Shown here piece after piece: positions 24,328 to 32,689 of a stretch of DNA of 64,000 bases (position 1 is its first letter; every line of letters begins with the position of its first letter). The notes beneath the pieces were generated by a model that was not told where the DNA came from, did no database searches, and worked only from the letters and a program-made list of their open reading frames with translations. The DNA lies in contig CAWBNH010000001.1 of assembly GCA_963790085.1 (NCBI GenBank), forward strand, positions 186,001 through 250,000, read 5' to 3'. This DNA is from CAXMST01 sp963790085. GTDB lineage: Bacteria; Actinomycetota; Thermoleophilia; Solirubrobacterales; 70-9. Made by a program: the position numbers and the translations under genes.

Positions 24328-25817
24328 ACCAGGTCCTCCCACCGCGGGTCGGCCCCGGTGCGGCGCTGATCGCGATGGTGGTCGGCGGCACCCTCGCCGC
24401 GGCGGGACTCGGGATGATCGCCGTCGCGCTGCTCGCTCTGACGGGGGACGGGGAGGAGATCGGCGTTTTCGCCGGCATCGGCGCGCTCGTGCTGATCGTC
24501 GGACTGCTCGGGATCGGACTCTCGTCGGGGCGCGAGCGCGATGCGGCCGCCGTTCGCCCATACCTGGGCTTCGCCGCGGTCACGCTGGCGTGGCTGTCCG
24601 CGGCGATCGTCGGCGCGGTCCCGCTGCTGCTGATCGGCACCTTCGGCAACCCGATCGACGCCTTCTTCGAGTCGATGAGCGGCTTCACGACGACGGGCGC
24701 GACCCTGCTCGAGGACTTCGACCAGCCAGACGCGGTCTTCTGGTGGCGCAGCCTGATGCAGTACCTCGGCGGGATCGGCATCGTCGTCCTCGTCGTCGCG
24801 ATCGCGCCGGTTTCGGGGACCGGGATCCAGCGGGCCTTCTACGCCGAGGTCTCGGGCGTCACCGCCGATCGGCTGACGCCGAGGATCATCGACACGGCGA
24901 AGATCCTCGCCGGGATCTACGGGGTGCTGACGGCGTTCGCGTTCATCGCCTACGAGGTGACCGGGATGAGCCCGTTCGAGGCGCTCAACCACACGATGAC
25001 CACGGTGGCAACAGGCGGCTTCTCGACCAACCCGGAGTCGATCGCCGGCTTCGACTCGGTCGGGGTCGAGCTCGTGGCCCTGTTCGTGATGATCCTCGCT
25101 GGGGTCAACTTCGCCTTCTACTGGCGCGCGATCAAGGGTCGCGACCTGATGCCCCAGCTCGCCGAGGTCCGCGCCTACCTGATGATTCTGTCCGGGGCGA
25201 TCGTCGCCGTAACGATCAGCCTCCTGATCGCCGGCGACGTCGAGGGCCTGGCGACGACCGTGCGCGAGGCGGCCTTCAGCGTGACCACCGTGATGACCGG
25301 CACCGGCTACGTGACCGGCGACTTCGACGGCTGGAACGACTTTGCCCGAGTCCTGATCGTGATGATGATGTTCACGGGAGCCTGCGCCGGCTCGACCTGC
25401 GGCGGCATCAAGGTGATCCGCATCTCGCTGCTGTTCAAGGCGGCGCGGCAGGAGATCGAGCGCCAGCTACAGCCGAGCGCTGTCCAGGTCCTGCGGATGG
25501 GCGGTCGTCCCTTCTCCGAGCAGGTGCGACGGGCGGTGCTCGGGTTCTTCCTTCTCTACGTGCTCGTCTACGCGCTCGGATCGCTGGCGATGGCCGGCAC
25601 CGGCGTCGATCCGATCACCGCGATCAGCGGTTCTGCGACCACGCTGAACATCGTCGGCCCCGGCCTCGGTGAGATCGGCGCGACCGACTCGTTCACCGGC
25701 ATCCCCGAGGGAGGTCGGCTCGTCGGCTCGGCGCTGATGCTGATCGGCCGGCTCGAGATCTTCACCGTCGTGGCGCTGCTCGCTCCCCTGTTCAGGAGCC
25801 GGAAGGCGATGAGTTGA
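24324..25817 (+). CDS. trkH: TrkH/KtrB-type K+ transporter subunit (first copy)
   Basis: The 497-residue membrane protein has the four M-P-M repeats of the TrkH/HKT superfamily. Filter loops are visible as MSGFTTTGATLL, TTVATGGFSTN, TVMTGTGYVTGDF and TTLNIVGPGLG, each with the key glycine. The loop CAGSTCGGIKVIR is the intracellular gate region. It forms the K+ pathway opened by TrkA. The TTG start overlaps the trkA stop as TTGA. Confidence 0.93.
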   Translation: MNQVLPPRVGPGAALIAMVVGGTLAAAGLGMIAVALLALTGDGEEIGVFAGIGALVLIVGLLGIGLSSGRERDAAAVRPYLGFAAVTLAWLSAAIVGAVPLLLIGTFGNPIDAFFESMSGFTTTGATLLEDFDQPDAVFWWRSLMQYLGGIGIVVLVVAIAPVSGTGIQRAFYAEVSGVTADRLTPRIIDTAKILAGIYGVLTAFAFIAYEVTGMSPFEALNHTMTTVATGGFSTNPESIAGFDSVGVELVALFVMILAGVNFAFYWRAIKGRDLMPQLAEVRAYLMILSGAIVAVTISLLIAGDVEGLATTVREAAFSVTTVMTGTGYVTGDFDGWNDFARVLIVMMMFTGACAGSTCGGIKVIRISLLFKAARQEIERQLQPSAVQVLRMGGRPFSEQVRRAVLGFFLLYVLVYALGSLAMAGTGVDPITAISGSATTLNIVGPGLGEIGATDSFTGIPEGGRLVGSALMLIGRLEIFTVVALLAPLFRSRKAMS

Positions 25818-27313
25818 GCCGGCCAGACTGGGTTCCGGCCGCCGGCCGGAGCGCCTCCGACGCGGCCCTGCTGCCGATCGTCGCCGGCGTTGCTGCCGGC
25901 GCCTGTGGCGCCGGGATGCTCGCGGCCGCGGCGCTTGGCGGCGCCGCCGACGGTCGGCAGCTCGCATCGCTGCTGGTCCCCGGCGCGCTCGCGCTGGTGG
26001 CGGGGGGCACCGGGCTGCTGCTGCTGCCGAGGCCGCACAACGTCGAGATCCGCCCGACCGTCGGCCTCGGCTCGATCACCCTGGCCTGGACCCTGGCGGC
26101 TGCGATCGGCTCGGTTCCGCTGATGCTCAGCGGCGTGCTCTCCTCGCCTCTGGACGCCTACTTCGAGGCGATGAGCGGATTCAGCACGACGGGGGCGACG
26201 CTGATCGACGACGTCGACGCCACGCCCGACGGCCTGCTCGCCTGGCGCAGCATCATGCAGTGGCTCGGGGGCGTCGGGATCGTCGTCCTGATCGTCGCGA
26301 TCGCGCCGACCCTCGCCCCCGGCCTGCAGCGCTACTTCTACTCAGAGGCCTCGAGCCTCGGTGACAGCCGGCTCACCCCGCGGATCGCAGACACCGCCAA
26401 GATCGTCGCCGGCATCTACCTCGTGCTCTCGACGGCGGCCGGGCTCGCCTACCTGATCGCCGGCATGAGCGCCTTCGACGCGGTAAACCACGCGATGACC
26501 ACGCTGGCGACCGGCGGGTTCTCGACCCACACGGCCTCCTTCGCGGCCTTCGACTCCACCGCAATCGAGCTCGTCGCGATCGTCTTCATGGCCGCGGCCG
26601 CGGTCAACTTCGCCTTCTACTGGCGGCTGATCAAGGGGCGCTCGCTGATGCCCCAACTCGCGGAGGTCCGCGTCTACCTCGGCATCCTCGTGCTCGGAAC
26701 CGTGGCGGTGACCGCTTCCCTGCTCGTCAACAGCGACGTCGAGGGCACCGGCGCGGCAATCCGGACGGCGTCCTTCACCGTCACCAGCCTGAGCAGCACG
26801 ACCGGGTTCACGACCCTGGACTTCGACACCTGGGGCGGGTTCCCCGAGATCGTGCTCGTCCTGCTGATGGTGGTCGGCGGATGCGCGGGCTCGACCGCAG
26901 GTGGAATCAAGGTGATCCGCGTCACCTTGATCGGCAAGTCGGTCGGCCAGGAGCTGCGGCGGCAGACCGAGCCCCGGACGGTGACCGTGCTGAGGATGGG
27001 CGGCAAGGTGTTCAACGAGAACGTCCGCGGCGCCGTCCTCGCCTTCTTCACGATCTACGTGCTGATCTTCGCCCTCGGCGTGCTCGCTTTCACCGCGGCC
27101 GGGCTCGGCGAGGCGGGCGCGATCGGAGGGGTCGCGGCGACGCTCAACGGCGTCGGGCCGGGGCTCGGCGAGGTCGGCGGCCTCGAGAACTTCGGCGCCC
27201 TCGGCGACGGCGGCCGCGCGATGGCGATCTTCCTGATGCTCGCCGGCCGGCTCGAGATCTTCACCGTCGTCGCCCTGCTCGCCGCCCTCGGGCGGGCGCT
27301 GACTCGGCGCTAG
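25814..27313 (+). CDS. trkH: TrkH/KtrB-type K+ transporter subunit (second copy)
   Basis: The 499-residue paralog of the preceding gene keeps the same four filter loops (MSGFSTTGATLI, TTLATGGFSTH, LSSTTGFTTLDF, ATLNGVGPGLG) and the gate loop CAGSTAGGIKVIR. N-terminal 90 residues are more diverged. TTG start, TTGA overlap with the first copy. Two tandem TrkH subunits with one TrkA suggest either heterodimeric channels or two channels of different affinity sharing one regulator. Convergent with the GDPD gene, 8 nt apart. Confidence 0.93.
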   Translation: MSRPDWVPAAGRSASDAALLPIVAGVAAGACGAGMLAAAALGGAADGRQLASLLVPGALALVAGGTGLLLLPRPHNVEIRPTVGLGSITLAWTLAAAIGSVPLMLSGVLSSPLDAYFEAMSGFSTTGATLIDDVDATPDGLLAWRSIMQWLGGVGIVVLIVAIAPTLAPGLQRYFYSEASSLGDSRLTPRIADTAKIVAGIYLVLSTAAGLAYLIAGMSAFDAVNHAMTTLATGGFSTHTASFAAFDSTAIELVAIVFMAAAAVNFAFYWRLIKGRSLMPQLAEVRVYLGILVLGTVAVTASLLVNSDVEGTGAAIRTASFTVTSLSSTTGFTTLDFDTWGGFPEIVLVLLMVVGGCAGSTAGGIKVIRVTLIGKSVGQELRRQTEPRTVTVLRMGGKVFNENVRGAVLAFFTIYVLIFALGVLAFTAAGLGEAGAIGGVAATLNGVGPGLGEVGGLENFGALGDGGRAMAIFLMLAGRLEIFTVVALLAALGRALTRR

Positions 27314-27321
27314 GGCGCGAC

Positions 27322-28063
27322 TCAGGCCGCGAGCAGGCGCGGGTCGTTGCTGTACGATCCCGTTCGCGCCGAGCGAGCGGAGCTCCGCGATCCGCTCAGA
27401 GTCGTCAACCGTCCAGGCGATCAACTCGACTCCCAAAGCCGCGGTCCGGCGGGCCAGGGCCGGCGTGATCAACGGGTGGAAGACCCAGACCGCGGCGGCA
27501 CCCAGCTCCGGCGCCCGGCGCTGGACCAGCCCCGGCAGCCGGGCCCGCATCGCAGCCATCGCTGCGAGCACTGCCGGCCGCGCCCAGCGGCGCCGATCCC
27601 AGGGCCGGGTCACCTTCGGATAGGTCCAGCCGAGCCGCAGCCGGGGCTCGAGCGCCTTAATCGCCGCGAGGCTCTCGACGTACATCGTCGAGACCATCGC
27701 CCGGTCGACCAGCCCATGCGCCCGCAGCGAGTCGACCAGGTCGTACTCACGGCCCGGCAGCTTCAGGTCGCAGTTGATCTCCACCGTGTCGAGTGGGGCG
27801 CGGGTGAACGCCGCCAGCGCCTGGTCGAGGGTCAGCGGGGCGCGCGCGGCCGCATCGTGCCAGTCGTGGGCGATGACCAGAGGGGTCCGCTCGCGGGCGG
27901 GAAGCCGCGGCGAACCCGACTCGGTCCAGAGGACGTCGAACTCGATCATCTCGACCCCGACTTCGACCGCAGCGAAGAAGCTCTCGATCCGGTTCCCCGG
28001 CGCGATCAGGTCCGCCCCCTTGTGCCCGACCCGACGGATGCCGGATCCACCCGAAGCGATCAA
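27322..28063 (-). CDS. Glycerophosphodiester phosphodiesterase family protein, with an apparent frameshift near the C-terminus
   Basis: The product of about 247 residues has the GDPD layout: VGHKGAD with the first catalytic His, NRIESFFAAVEVGVEMIEFDVLWTESG with Glu/Asp metal ligands, VIAHDWHD with the second His, then VEINCDLK, and the C-terminal strands ELIAWTVDDSE and LRSLGANGIV. After NGIV the expected ending SNDPRLLAA-stop exists one base out of frame, with the stop at 27322-27324; as given, the frame runs on antisense to trkH. This equals one inserted base near 27352. The TTG start overlaps the upstream stop as TTGA. It likely hydrolyses glycerophosphodiesters to glycerol 3-phosphate. 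Confidence 0.8.
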
Positions 28064-28377
28064 CCGACCGACCCGCCCCGCTCGGTTGGGGGGATCGCAG
28101 CCGACCCGTCGCCGAGGCGCTCGAGGCGGTCGACCACCATCAGTCGCAGGATCGCGCCGAGGCCGCTCAGCGCCCCCGCGGCCGCAACGCCGCCCGCCAG
28201 GGCCCCGATCGCGGCGATGCCCCGGCTCTCGCGCTGGAGATCCTCGAAGAACGGCAGCGAATTGTTCGAGGTGACGACGGCGATCGACCCGATCACCGCG
28301 AGCACGAGGACGATTCCCGCCGCCCAGATCAGGGCCCTGGCGAGAAGCTCGAACCATTCGAGCGTGGCGCGTTCCAC
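28060..28377 (-). CDS. Small two-helix membrane protein, function unknown
   Basis: From GTG 28377 the product is 105 residues with two hydrophobic helices (about 12-36 and 55-78) and a Pro/Gly-rich tail. A GTG three codons earlier (28386) is possible, but TAGAGT at 28385-28390 lies across it, favouring the shorter form. It is translationally coupled to the GDPD gene by TTGA, so a role with membrane lipids is conceivable, but no family is recognised. Confidence 0.65.
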   Translation of the reverse strand: MERATLEWFELLARALIWAAGIVLVLAVIGSIAVVTSNNSLPFFEDLQRESRGIAAIGALAGGVAAAGALSGLGAILRLMVVDRLERLGDGSAAIPPTERGGSVG

Positions 28378-28384
28378 GCCCCCC

Positions 28385-28390
28385 ACTCTA
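28385..28390 (-). promoter_or_regulatory. -10-like hexamer TAGAGT, leaderless start at 28377
   Basis: TAGAGT on the minus strand is followed by 7 nt and GTG 28377. This is the same 7-nt spacing as at pucR, glmU, tatD and the gene at 39835. Confidence 0.45.
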
Positions 28391-28434
28391 GTCGCGGCGG
28401 CTGTCCGACCCGACTCGCCGGGGCGCAGGCCGGC

Positions 28435-30000
28435 TCAGGCATCGGCCGCGGCGCTGCGCCGGGGCAGCAGCCGTCCGCCGACGTAGAGCACGGAGACGAT
28501 CAGGCCGAGCACCGCGACCGCGGCGACGACTCGAAGGCCGACCTGGATGCCGGCGACGAACGAATCGCGGACGATCTGCTCGATCTCCGCCTGCTTGGCG
28601 GGGGCGATCTTGGCGAGCGCCCGAGTGGCCGCATCTGTGCCGGCGAGCAGGCCGTGCAGCACCGCCTCCTGCTGCTCGGAGAGCTTCGTCCCTGCCGCGG
28701 CGGCTTCCTCGGAGAGCCTGTTCTCGGAGACGGTCGTGAAGATCGCGGTGATCGCCGCCAGACCGATCGCCCCGCCGGCGATCTGGAACATGTACACCAG
28801 GCCACCCGCGAGGCTCGACTGCGAGTCCGGCAACGCCGTTACCGCCGCGGTTGTGACCGCCGAGTAGAACAGGCCGACGCCGACGCCGACGATGAACAGC
28901 CCCGGAACGAGGGAGGCGTAGCCCGAATCGTCGCCGACCAATGAGAGCAGGACGGTGCCGACGACGAGCGCGAGCGAGCCCGCCGAGATCACCCTCTTGG
29001 GCCCGAAGCGCTCGTAGAACCCGGCCGCGAAGAACGAGGTGATCGCGAAGGTGGCCATCATCGGCAGCAGCGCGAGCCCCGCCTCGAACGCCGAGAAGTC
29101 GAGGATCTTGATCAGGAACTGGGGCACGTAGAGCACGATCACGAAGAAGACGGCCGACATCAGCAGGGTCGCGACACACGCGGCCGCGAACTCGCGGTTG
29201 CGGATCACGCTCGCCGGGACGAGCGCCGCCCTGCCCATTCGCGGCTCGATGAACCCGAAGCTGACCACGAGCGCCGCCGAGGCGGCCAGCATCGCGATCA
29301 CCCGCGGATCGCCGAAGCCCCAGTCGGTGCCCTGATCGAGCGCCAGCAGGAGCAACAGCAGCCCGAGCGAGAGCGCCGCCACCCCCGCGTAGTCGATCCG
29401 CTCGCGCTCGTGCTCCTCGGGCTGGTGGATCTTGGCGGCCGTGACCGCGACCGCGATGATCGCGACCGGTACGTTGAGCAGGAAGATCGCCCGCCAGCTG
29501 ATCAGCTCGGTGAGCGCGCCGCCGATCATCGGCCCGACCGCGTTGCCGATCCCGGCCACGCCGAGAATCAAGGCGCCGGCGAGCGGTGCCCGTGAGGCGG
29601 GCAGGGCCGCGTAGGTCATGCCGAGGATCGCGGGCCAGATCATCGCCCCGCCGAGCGCCATGCCGACGCGGCTTCCGATCAGGACGCCGACGTCCGGCGA
29701 GAGGGCGCCGATCAGCGAGAAGCCAGCGAACGTCGCCGAGCCGATGAAGAAGATCCTGCGGCGGCCGAACATGTCCGCGAGACGCCCTCCGGTGACGATC
29801 GCCAGGCCGAAGAACAGCGCGTAGGCATTGATCACCCACTGCGCGGTGCCGACGTCGACGTCGAAGTCCTCCTCGATCGCCGGGATCGCGACGTTGAGCG
29901 CCGTGAAGTCGTTGGCGATGACGAAGACGCCGAGCGCCATCGCCACCAGCGCCATCTTCGTCCCCGGCGCCAGCTGCTCCCTCTCCGCGGGGGCAGTCAC
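28435..30000 (-). CDS. MFS drug exporter, DHA2 (14-TM, EmrB/QacA-like)
   Basis: The 521-residue protein (from GTG 30000; an in-frame upstream ATG at 30054 would overlap prs by 47 nt) has 14 predicted helices. Motif A is GRLADMFGRRR after helix 2; AILGMTYAALP and GPMIGGALTELISWRAIFLLNVP give motif C and the antiporter signature of DHA2 exporters. A soluble segment of about 60 residues lies before the last helix. Proton-driven efflux of hydrophobic compounds is expected, the substrate unknown. GAGGG at the prs stop serves as ribosome binding site. Confidence 0.87.
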   Translation of the reverse strand: MTAPAEREQLAPGTKMALVAMALGVFVIANDFTALNVAIPAIEEDFDVDVGTAQWVINAYALFFGLAIVTGGRLADMFGRRRIFFIGSATFAGFSLIGALSPDVGVLIGSRVGMALGGAMIWPAILGMTYAALPASRAPLAGALILGVAGIGNAVGPMIGGALTELISWRAIFLLNVPVAIIAVAVTAAKIHQPEEHERERIDYAGVAALSLGLLLLLLALDQGTDWGFGDPRVIAMLAASAALVVSFGFIEPRMGRAALVPASVIRNREFAAACVATLLMSAVFFVIVLYVPQFLIKILDFSAFEAGLALLPMMATFAITSFFAAGFYERFGPKRVISAGSLALVVGTVLLSLVGDDSGYASLVPGLFIVGVGVGLFYSAVTTAAVTALPDSQSSLAGGLVYMFQIAGGAIGLAAITAIFTTVSENRLSEEAAAAGTKLSEQQEAVLHGLLAGTDAATRALAKIAPAKQAEIEQIVRDSFVAGIQVGLRVVAAVAVLGLIVSVLYVGGRLLPRRSAAADA

Positions 30001-30007
30001 CCGGCCC

Positions 30008-31039
30008 TCAGAAGAGTTGGTTCTCGCCGGCGAAGATCTCGGAGACGGAGTCATCGCTGAAGATCCGCCGGATCGAGTCAGCGAGCGTCGGCGCGGTGGG
30101 CAGCACCGTGATGTTCTCCGGCGCTCCGTCGCGGAGCGGGATCGTGTCGGTGACGACGATCCGCTCGATCTGGGAGTTCTCGAAGGCGAGCCGCTCGAAG
30201 GCGGGGCCGCTGAAGACGCCGTGGGTGGCGCAGGCGATCACCCGGGCCGCGCCCTCCTCGAGCACGGTCTTCGCGGCCGCGCAGAGGGTGCCGGCAGTGT
30301 CGATCATGTCGTCGACGAGCACCGCCGTCTTGCCCTTGACGTCACCGACGACATAGCCGATCTCGGCGACCTGCTGGGCCGGGCGCTCCTTCTCCATCAC
30401 CGCCCAGTGGCACCCGACCTTGCGGGCGAAGTTGCGGGCGACCTTGACCCGGCCCGCGTCGGGGCTGACGATCACCAGCTCCTCGTCGAACTGCTGATCG
30501 ATGAACCACTGGGTCAGCATCGGCATCGCCGTCATGTGATCGACCGGCACGTGGAAGAAGCCCTGGACCTGGCCGGCGTGGAGATCCATGGTCAGGACCC
30601 GGTCGACGCCGATCTCCTCGAGGATCTTGGCCACCACCCGGGCCGAGATCGGCTCCCGCGGCTGTGACTTCTTGTCCTGCCGCGCGTAGCCATACCAGGG
30701 CATCACCGCGATGATCCGGTGGGCTGATGCTCCCTGCGCGGCGTCGATCATGCAGAGCAGCTCCATCAGGGCGTCGTTCGGCGTCAGGCCCTCACGCTCG
30801 TTTGCCGCCGTCGACTGGACGATGAACACGTCGGCGCCGCGAATCGACTCGCGGTAGCGGCAGTAGACCTCCCCGTTCGAGAAGGTGCGCAGGTCAGCCT
30901 GGCCGAGATCGACGTCAAGCCGCTGCGCGATCCGCGCGGCCAGCTCGCCGGAGGCGCGGCCGCCGAACAGCATCAGGCGCTTGGTGTAGTCCTGACGAAT
31001 CGAGCTGTCCACCCGGGGCCGTTCCTCCAGCGTGCTCAA
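30008..31039 (-). CDS. prs: Ribose-phosphate pyrophosphokinase
   Basis: The 343-residue product is a class I PRPP synthetase: MLFGGRASGELAARIA, FSNGEVYCRYRESIRG, YGYARQDKKSQPREPIS (catalytic flexible loop), MDLHAGQVQGFF and the PRPP-binding loop VLVDDMIDTAGT. It makes PRPP from ribose 5-phosphate and ATP. The TTG start overlaps the glmU stop (TTGA), reproducing the common glmU-prs operon. About 20 extra residues precede the conserved start, so an internal start is possible. Confidence 0.95.
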   Translation of the reverse strand: MSTLEERPRVDSSIRQDYTKRLMLFGGRASGELAARIAQRLDVDLGQADLRTFSNGEVYCRYRESIRGADVFIVQSTAANEREGLTPNDALMELLCMIDAAQGASAHRIIAVMPWYGYARQDKKSQPREPISARVVAKILEEIGVDRVLTMDLHAGQVQGFFHVPVDHMTAMPMLTQWFIDQQFDEELVIVSPDAGRVKVARNFARKVGCHWAVMEKERPAQQVAEIGYVVGDVKGKTAVLVDDMIDTAGTLCAAAKTVLEEGAARVIACATHGVFSGPAFERLAFENSQIERIVVTDTIPLRDGAPENITVLPTAPTLADSIRRIFSDDSVSEIFAGENQLF

Positions 31040-32439
31040 CTGTCCGTCGTCTCCTTCTCACCGCGGTGCTCGGCGGCCTTGCGAGCCGCGTAGCCGTCGA
31101 CGTGTACCTGTTCGGCCCTGGTCAGCGCGAGCGAGCCCGCGGGCACATCCTCATCGATCACCGAGCCGGCGCCAGTGTATGCCTCATCGCCGACCTCAAC
31201 CGGCGCGATCAGGGTCGTGTCGACGCCGGTCCGCACGTTGCGACCGATTGTGGTCCGGTGCTTGCTGAAGCCGTCGTAGTTGGCGGTGATCGTCGCCGCG
31301 CCCAGATTCGAGCCCTCGCCGACATCGGCGTCACCGATATAGCTCAGGTGCGGCACCTTCGACCGCGCCCCGACCGTCGAGTTCTTGATCTCGACGAAGG
31401 ACCCTGCCTTCGCACCCTCCTCTAGCCGGGCCCCGGGTCGCAGGTAGGCGAAGGGGCCGACCGTGCAGCGGTCGGCGACCGAGCACTCGAGCAGGTAGGA
31501 GTGCGGCACGCTGACATCCTCGCCCAGCTCGGAGTCGATCAACGTCGTGTGCGGCCCGACGACTGAGCCGGTGCCGATCCGGCAGGCGCCGATCAGCGTG
31601 CACCCCGGCTCGATCCGCACGTCGGCGGCGATCTCGACCCCGGCCTCGATCCAGGTTGCCCGCGGGTCGACGATCGTGGCCCCGGCGAGCATGTGACGCT
31701 CGAGGATCTGCCGGCGGGCCTCGGCCTCGACAACCGCCAGGTCGGCGCGCGAGTTGATCCCGAGGATCACGTTCGGGTCCTCGGATACGAACGGGATGAC
31801 GCTGCCGCCGTCGGCGCGAATCGGTGCCAGCACGTCGGGCAGGTAGTACTCGCCCTGGGCGTTGTCAGCCGCGATCCGGTCGAGCGCATCGGCGAGCGGC
31901 GCAGCGTCGAAGACGTAGATGCCCGCGTTGATCTCACGAATCTCGAGCTCGTCGAGGCTCGCGTCGCCCGCCGTCTTCGTCTCGGCGATCCGCTCCACCT
32001 CGCCGTTGGCGTCCCGGACGATTCGGCCGTAGGAGCCGGGGTCATCGAGCACCGCGGTGACCACCGTCGCTGCCGCCCCGGTCTGCTCGTGGCGGACGAG
32101 CAGCTCCGCGATCATCTCCGCCGAGATCAGGGGCACGTCGCCCGAGAGCACCAGGACCGTCTCCGATTCGGCGACCAGCTCCGCGGCGGCGCGGAGGGCG
32201 CCCCCGGTGCCGTCGGCGACCTCCTGAACGACGATCTCGACCCCCTCGGGCATCGCGCCGGAGATATCGCGCTGCGGTGAGATGACCACCGCGATCCGGC
32301 CCGCCCCGGCGTCGCGCGCGGCCTCGATCGGCCAGGCGACCATCTGCTTGCCGCAGACCGGATGCAGCACCTTGGGCACCGCGGAACGCATTCGCGTTCC
32401 CTGCCCCGCGGCCATGATCACGACGGTCGGCGCACTCAC
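31036..32439 (-). CDS. glmU: Bifunctional UDP-GlcNAc pyrophosphorylase / glucosamine-1-phosphate acetyltransferase
   Basis: From GTG 32439 the product is 467 residues. Residues 1-235 form the uridyltransferase (VVIMAAGQGTRMRS, LVLSGDVPLI, GEYYLPD). The rest is a left-handed beta-helix acetyltransferase with hexapeptide repeats and NYDGFSKHRTTIG. It makes UDP-GlcNAc for peptidoglycan and other glycans. An ATG 9 nt upstream (32448) overlaps a TACGAT hexamer (32447-32452) that sits 7 nt before GTG 32439, so the later start is preferred. Followed by prs. Confidence 0.95.
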   Translation of the reverse strand: MSAPTVVIMAAGQGTRMRSAVPKVLHPVCGKQMVAWPIEAARDAGAGRIAVVISPQRDISGAMPEGVEIVVQEVADGTGGALRAAAELVAESETVLVLSGDVPLISAEMIAELLVRHEQTGAAATVVTAVLDDPGSYGRIVRDANGEVERIAETKTAGDASLDELEIREINAGIYVFDAAPLADALDRIAADNAQGEYYLPDVLAPIRADGGSVIPFVSEDPNVILGINSRADLAVVEAEARRQILERHMLAGATIVDPRATWIEAGVEIAADVRIEPGCTLIGACRIGTGSVVGPHTTLIDSELGEDVSVPHSYLLECSVADRCTVGPFAYLRPGARLEEGAKAGSFVEIKNSTVGARSKVPHLSYIGDADVGEGSNLGAATITANYDGFSKHRTTIGRNVRTGVDTTLIAPVEVGDEAYTGAGSVIDEDVPAGSLALTRAEQVHVDGYAARKAAEHRGEKETTDS

Positions 32440-32446
32440 CGCGGCC

Positions 32447-32452
32447 ATCGTA
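32447..32452 (-). promoter_or_regulatory. -10-like hexamer TACGAT, leaderless start of glmU
   Basis: TACGAT on the minus strand is followed by 7 nt and GTG 32439; no Shine-Dalgarno is present. Confidence 0.45.
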
Positions 32453-32541
32453 GTCCGCCCCGCCCGATCAACGCAGCCCCGGATGACGGACCTTGCGGCT
32501 TCGGCGCGCCGAACAGGCGCTGCCGACGGGGGCCTTGCTCG

Positions 32542-32547
32542 TAGACT
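32542..32547 (+). promoter_or_regulatory. -10-like hexamer TAGACT of tRNA-Gln
   Basis: TAGACT lies 10 nt before the 5' end of the tRNA, suitable for transcription starting a few bases upstream of the mature end. No strong -35. Confidence 0.4.
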
Positions 32548-32557
32548 CGGTCGCCGA

Positions 32558-32629
32558 TCCGGGGTGGTGTAGTCGACAGCACGTCAGGTTTTGGTCCTGA
32601 AAGCAGAGGTTTGATTCCTCTCCCCGGAG
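32558..32629 (+). tRNA. tRNA-Gln (anticodon UUG)
   Basis: A full cloverleaf is present: acceptor arms TCCGGGG and CCCCGGA, a D-arm with GGTGTAGTCGACAGC, anticodon stem CAGG/CCTG enclosing the loop TTTTGGT with anticodon TTG, and a T-arm CAGAGGTTTGATTCCTCT. The discriminator base is G, and CCA is not encoded. It lies alone between glmU and the pucR-type gene. Confidence 0.95.
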
Positions 32630-32689
32630 CTCGGGACCTCGGCCCACCGCGATCGGGGGAATGCGGCCAGGCACGTTCCGGGGTCGAGC

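Noticed and set aside
26342..28357. Single 671-codon minus-strand frame as one large GDPD fusion protein
   Set aside because: Only the part above about 27350 is GDPD; below it the frame is antisense to trkH, and a correct stop exists one base out of frame.
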